Source of the DNA: Chloroflexota bacterium
Lineage (GTDB): Bacteria > Chloroflexota > Anaerolineae > UBA4142
NCBI GenBank assembly: GCA_023381515.1
Contig: JAMCQI010000047.1
Location: 1-10,848, forward strand
Direction: 5' to 3'
DNA: 10,848 nucleotides
In this document: positions 7,252-10,848 of the stretch, one piece after another
Layout: the number at the start of each line of letters is the position of its first letter
How positions within the stretch are numbered: the stretch's first letter is position 1
Position numbers and translations under genes: made by a program
The notes under the pieces: generated by a model
What the model was told of the DNA's origin: nothing
The model's database searches: none
What the model saw: only the letters and a program-made list of their open reading frames with translations

Positions 7252-9000
7252 ATGATACATCCAGCGCCACCGCCCGGCGTTATTCGGTTTGGCGATTATG
7301 AGGTTGACCTGTGTGCCGGGCACCTTCGCAAGTGCGGAATCAAACTGAAGCTGCCCGATCAGTCTTTCCAAATCCTTCGAATTCTGTTGGAAAGAGTCGG
7401 GGAAGTAGTCAGCCGCGACGAACTGCGCCATCGCCTCTGGCCTCAAGGCGTTTTCGTCGAGTTTGATAATAATTTGAACGCTGCGATAGCCAGGCTCCGG
7501 GACGCCCTCAGCGACTCGGCCGAGCATCCCCGTTACATCGAGACACTGCCAAGGCGCGGCTATCGGTTTCTGGGCCATGTGTGTGGAGCCACGCTGCAAT
7601 TACGGCCGTGGGCCCCAATGCCGAGACCCCGATTGCTCGTGCTTCCGTTTGCGAATCAAAGTGGCGATCCCGCGCAAGATTACCTCAGCGATGCAGTGAC
7701 CGGAGAAATAATCGGCACACTCGCGGGTGCGGCCCCCGAACGCCTTGCCGTGCTCGCGCGGACGACGGCGATGCATTACAAGACTACGCAAAAGGGCGTT
7801 GGCGAAATTGGGCGTGAATTGGCGCTGGACTATATCGTCGAAGGGAGCGCGTGGCGCACAGACGATGTAATCGTGATCAGCGCACGCCTTATCCAGACTA
7901 GTGATGGCACCCACCTCTGGACAAAACGTTACGAAGGCGCCCCGGTGGAACTTCTTAACATCGAGACCGCCGCAGCGCAGGAAATCGCGGAGCAACTCGG
8001 CATCAGCGCACTGCGCCAGCGCAGGAAGCCCACCCAGGATATGGAGGCATACAACCTTTATCTTCGGGGCCGTCATTGTTACGAAAATGGCAACCCTCCT
8101 CAATCTTTTGCCAAGGCGAAGGAGTACTTCGAGCAAGCGTTGGGCCGAGATCCGGAATTCGCATTGGCATACGACTCCCTCGCCGAGATTTACTGGAATC
8201 TTGGCTTCACCGGGTTTATGCCGCCGAAGGAAGCGCTGTCCATCGGGCTTGTTCACGTACTGCGGGCTATAGAGATTGACAACACAGTAGCCGAAACGCA
8301 CGCCATGCTCGGACAATTCCGGAAGCAGTTGGACTTCAACTGGTCGGAGGTGCGCCGGGAAATGGATCTCGCGTTGCAACTGAACCCAGTTTCACCGATT
8401 GTAAGGCAGCGGTACGCGCTTACCGGGCTGATGCCCCACGGGCGAATCGAGGAGGCTGTCCATGAACTCGAAGCTGCCCTGGAGTTGGACCCGTTGTTCA
8501 CCATCGGACGGTTCTGGCTGGCGATTATGCTGTGGCTCGGTCGGCGATACGACGACGCCATGCAGCAGGGGCGCTTTCTAGTTGAACTTGACGAGTCCCA
8601 TTACCTGGGCCACTACATTATCGGACTGTGTTCTCGGGAGAAGCGGATGCTCGACGAAGCGGTAGCGGCCCATCGGAGGTCAACGGAGTTGTCGGGGGGC
8701 AACCCGGTGATGCAAGGAATGCTTGGTATGAGCTTGGCAGACAGCGGGAACGAGGTGGAGGCGCGTGCAATTCTCGATTCTTTTCGTGAGCGCAGCCGAA
8801 CAGTCTATGTTCCGCCGACAAGTCTAGCCTGGATTCACCTCGGTCTCGGCGAGAGCGACGAGTTCTTTCAGTCGATGGACCGGGCAATCGATGCGCGCGA
8901 CCATATGATTACGCCTATCAAGGTCTATCCTTTTCTTGATTCCATCCGTCGCGATCCGCGATACGGCGCACTCCTGCGCAAGATGAACCTGGAAATGTGA
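7252..9000 (+). CDS. Winged-helix regulator with TPR repeats (CadC-like, soluble)
   Basis: 582 residues. Residues 9-107 are an OmpR/CadC-type winged helix: FGDYEVDLCAGHLRKCG, a recognition region EVVSRDELRHRLWPQGVFVE and the closing wing HPRYIETLPRRGYRFLG. Residues 125-235 form a second domain starting RPRLLVLPFANQSGDPAQDY and running to SARLIQTSDGTHLWTKRYEG, as in the FlgO-like region of this family. From about 265 to the C-terminus are tetratricopeptide repeats (for example EAYNLYLRGRHCYENG, AKEYFEQALGRDPEFALAYD, RIEEAVHELEAALELDPLF). CadC-type regulators usually have a transmembrane helix after the winged helix; none is seen here, so this version should be cytosolic. Its targets are unknown; it may control itself or the divergent secreted-protein gene. 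The ribosome site (AGAAGGGC) is weak, but the start fits the domain edge. Confidence 0.9.
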   Translation: MIHPAPPPGVIRFGDYEVDLCAGHLRKCGIKLKLPDQSFQILRILLERVGEVVSRDELRHRLWPQGVFVEFDNNLNAAIARLRDALSDSAEHPRYIETLPRRGYRFLGHVCGATLQLRPWAPMPRPRLLVLPFANQSGDPAQDYLSDAVTGEIIGTLAGAAPERLAVLARTTAMHYKTTQKGVGEIGRELALDYIVEGSAWRTDDVIVISARLIQTSDGTHLWTKRYEGAPVELLNIETAAAQEIAEQLGISALRQRRKPTQDMEAYNLYLRGRHCYENGNPPQSFAKAKEYFEQALGRDPEFALAYDSLAEIYWNLGFTGFMPPKEALSIGLVHVLRAIEIDNTVAETHAMLGQFRKQLDFNWSEVRREMDLALQLNPVSPIVRQRYALTGLMPHGRIEEAVHELEAALELDPLFTIGRFWLAIMLWLGRRYDDAMQQGRFLVELDESHYLGHYIIGLCSREKRMLDEAVAAHRRSTELSGGNPVMQGMLGMSLADSGNEVEARAILDSFRERSRTVYVPPTSLAWIHLGLGESDEFFQSMDRAIDARDHMITPIKVYPFLDSIRRDPRYGALLRKMNLEM

Positions 9001-9351
9001 GCGGCTGAACCTGCACCGTCGCCAAACGCCTGACGTAGAACGATTCCACGCGAAGCAGAGCCGCGACCTCTCTCAGAGTAGCGCGAAGGGGCGCAGCGTT
9101 CGTCGTCCCGTCAGCGAGTTACGGACGTAATCCCGATCTCAAGTCCGAGCGACCTTCGGACCAACTTACACCTTTCGGGATTAACTTGCCGAGAAAACGC
9201 CCGACGATGAGATCTGGCTGTCGGCCGAAGATCCTCGCTGACGGTGTGGGTTGACCAATCATGTCAACTGTAGTTAGGGTCGTTGTTCGAGCTCAGTGCC
9301 GATGTGTGCTGAGGGGGATGAGGCATGCTGTCCCTTGCCCGGACACATTTT
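9001..9351. other. Gene-free stretch after the regulator
   Basis: About 350 bp without a convincing gene. It holds the nested stem-loop at 9128-9183 and a 6-bp inverted repeat GTTGAC (9250-9255) / GTCAAC (9263-9268) with a 7-nt spacer. No transposon-end repeats could be made out. Confidence 0.4.
9128..9183. ncRNA. Nested stem-loop, possible structured RNA or operator
   Basis: A perfect 9-bp outer stem, TAATCCCGA (9128-9136) with TCGGGATTA (9175-9183), encloses a perfect 6-bp inner hairpin, GTCCGA (9143-9148) with TCGGAC (9156-9161) and a 7-nt loop. It begins 128 nt after the regulator stop and has no U-run, so a simple intrinsic terminator is unlikely. Function unknown. Confidence 0.35.
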
Positions 9352-9438
9352 CTACGCAGGTGCGTCGCCTTCCTCTATGGCGTTTCGGATGAGTTTCTTG
9401 ATGAATCCGATCACTTCTTCACAAAGACCGTGGCCAGC
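9352..9438 (-). pseudogene. Coding-like tail beyond the stop of the transposon chimera
   Basis: After the TGA at 9439-9441 the same frame stays open for 28 codons: AGHGLCEEVIGFIKKLIRNA then IEEGDAPA and TAG. The helical, charged pattern is more protein-like than usual for intergenic DNA. A neighbouring frame reads KQKKFAELATVFVKK just upstream, as if a small protein had been broken by one or two single-base changes. No family recognised. Confidence 0.3.
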
Positions 9439-10551
9439 TCAGCGAACTTCTTCTGTTTGCGTGTTCATCAGATTTCTAGTTGCCTCATTCAAACACCGAC
9501 CAAGCGCTCTCCGTGCCTTCAGGGAGTCGGCGCTGAGCAGCTTTTGTACACCGGACTGCACTGGGCGCTCACCACGATCAAGCATGTCTTTGACAATGGC
9601 GAAAACCTCGATGCGCAATAACTCGCGCCTTCGCTTCATGCATTCGCGTCGCTCCTTTAAGTGTCTGGCCGCAATAGCGCGGGCCAAGTCGCCGTGCAGG
9701 CAATAAACCCAGCTCGTAGATATGCCAAGCCGCCGACATATATCGGGAACAGCCGGCGCTGGACTCTCTGCCAGCGCTTTGATTAGGTCAGAACGTAACT
9801 GGCTTCTTTTGGCCTCCTCGTAAGTCCTCCTCTTGGTGAGGAGGACTTCGTATTGCGCAGGAAATCTTCGCCGCAAAATTCCAGGACACCCGAGACCCAG
9901 CCTGCCGGCCATCTGCTTTACCGTGAGCGGCGGATCTTTTTCGAGTGCAGCCTTCAGGATCTTTCCTTTGCCGCCCATCTCGGTTTTCTTCAGTTCAGCG
10001 ATCTTCTGGCCGATAGCCCGGCAGAGATCGGAGAATTCCAATCTGATCCAACCCGCGTTTGCGTATCCATTCTGCGCGGCAATGTCCGAAAGCGGTACGG
10101 GATATTCCCGAGTCAGCGAGTCCTCCAATATACGCTTCATCTCGGAGGGTGCGCGCTTCCGAGGTACTCTCGAAGGCCTCGGCTGTAACGCGCGGATAGC
10201 TTCGCGATGCCTTACGGCCAGGGTTTTGGCCTTGGCGCGGTCGATCTGGTACAGGCGCTCGCCCCTGGCAAAATGTAGACGCCGTGCAAGGTCGGATATA
10301 CTTGGCGGCGGATTCCGTGCCCAGTAATAAATATGATTGATCTTGACGCCACGACCGGGTGCCACTTTGGCTGTCCCCTTGGCCGTCGTTGGTAGGGTCC
10401 ACATCTGAAATTCCAGGTCGTCGGCAATCTGTCTATGCGAGCGCGCCCCCGTCTCGGCCAAGCCTCGTTGGTAAGCATCACGCGGCGTCTGCCCAAGCGC
10501 GGGGTGCTCGATCGTATCGTTATCCACCGAGAGCCCCCCTGCGGCAAGCAT
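9439..10551 (-). CDS. Chimera: TnsB-type transposase C-terminus fused to TnsD/TniQ-type HTH repeats
   Basis: 370 residues from ATG 10551, preferred over an upstream ATG at 10614 because GGAG lies 8 nt before it and the extra residues match nothing. Residues 11-78 (DTIEHPALGQTPRDAY, then LPTTAKGTAKVAPGRGVKIN and HIYYW) match the end of the catalytic region and the Mu/TnsB-type C-terminal beta-barrel of Tn7-like transposases; the DDE catalytic core and the rest of the barrel are missing. From residue 79 the sequence switches to four repeats of a P-P-x-S-hydrophobic-A-R-R-L helix-turn-helix (81, 151, 207, 264) with FPAQYEVLLTKRRTYEEA-like linkers, as in the C-terminal part of TnsD/TniQ target selectors. 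The N-terminal TniQ zinc region is absent. The junction at about 10317 is in frame, so a deletion probably joined two adjacent tns genes. A relic is likeliest, but an expressed DNA-binding protein is possible. Confidence 0.7.
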   Translation of the reverse strand: MLAAGGLSVDNDTIEHPALGQTPRDAYQRGLAETGARSHRQIADDLEFQMWTLPTTAKGTAKVAPGRGVKINHIYYWARNPPPSISDLARRLHFARGERLYQIDRAKAKTLAVRHREAIRALQPRPSRVPRKRAPSEMKRILEDSLTREYPVPLSDIAAQNGYANAGWIRLEFSDLCRAIGQKIAELKKTEMGGKGKILKAALEKDPPLTVKQMAGRLGLGCPGILRRRFPAQYEVLLTKRRTYEEAKRSQLRSDLIKALAESPAPAVPDICRRLGISTSWVYCLHGDLARAIAARHLKERRECMKRRRELLRIEVFAIVKDMLDRGERPVQSGVQKLLSADSLKARRALGRCLNEATRNLMNTQTEEVR

Positions 10552-10658
10552 ATTTATTACTCCGGGAGAACCACCCCCTCCGGGCACCGCCAAGTACGAA
10601 ATCACCCGCTCCATCCGGGTTGGTCTGCTCTGGTGCCCGGTCGCTCCGTCTGCGCTAA

Positions 10659-10848
<190 letters not shown>

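Noticed and set aside
7600..8379. 259-codon antisense frame inside the regulator gene
   Set aside because: It is a GC-driven shadow of the TPR-coding strand; the sense frame carries recognisable domains.
9296..9706. 136-codon plus-strand frame
   Set aside because: It lies opposite the HTH-repeat gene and its tail, has irregular composition and no recognisable motif.
10552..10614. Longer start for the transposon chimera at ATG 10614
   Set aside because: No ribosome site and no homology in the extra residues; ATG 10551 has GGAG at good distance.

Overview
The window looks like chromosome from an acidobacterium, probably near Bryobacterales/Solibacter. The basis is gene style (long secreted RCC1-repeat protein, winged-helix/TPR regulator without a membrane anchor, small secreted beta-rich protein, GTG starts, fairly high GC), not a marker gene, so the assignment is an inference.

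Layout. 1-1444, minus strand: a compact three-gene cassette running off the left edge. It holds a tandem zinc-finger protein (broken by one base in an A/T run), a ParB-like protein, and a coiled-coil protein whose start overlaps the parB stop. 1652-2179, plus strand: an intact GNAT acetyltransferase. 2180-2564: no convincing gene, but direct repeats and hairpins that look like the end of a vanished insertion sequence. 2565-2915: an internally deleted livM permease remnant. 2971-4200, minus strand: an alpha/beta hydrolase pseudogene with one in-frame TAA and no start codon. 4327-6444, minus strand: an intact secreted RCC1 beta-propeller-like protein. 6534-6983, minus strand: a small secreted protein. 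7252-9000, plus strand, divergent: a winged-helix/TPR regulator. 9001-9351: no gene, but a nested 56-nt stem-loop. 9439-10551, minus strand: a chimera of a TnsB-type transposase C-terminus and TnsD/TniQ-type HTH repeats. 10701 to the right edge: the start of coaD (coenzyme A biosynthesis), divergent from the chimera.

The region mixes working genes (GNAT, RCC1, secreted protein, regulator, coaD) with decayed or rearranged ones (zinc-finger gene, livM, hydrolase, Tn7-like remnant). That is the pattern expected where mobile elements repeatedly enter and decay. No complete new system is proved. The most interesting items are the zinc-finger/ParB/coiled-coil cassette and the open, possibly translated TnsB-TnsD fusion.
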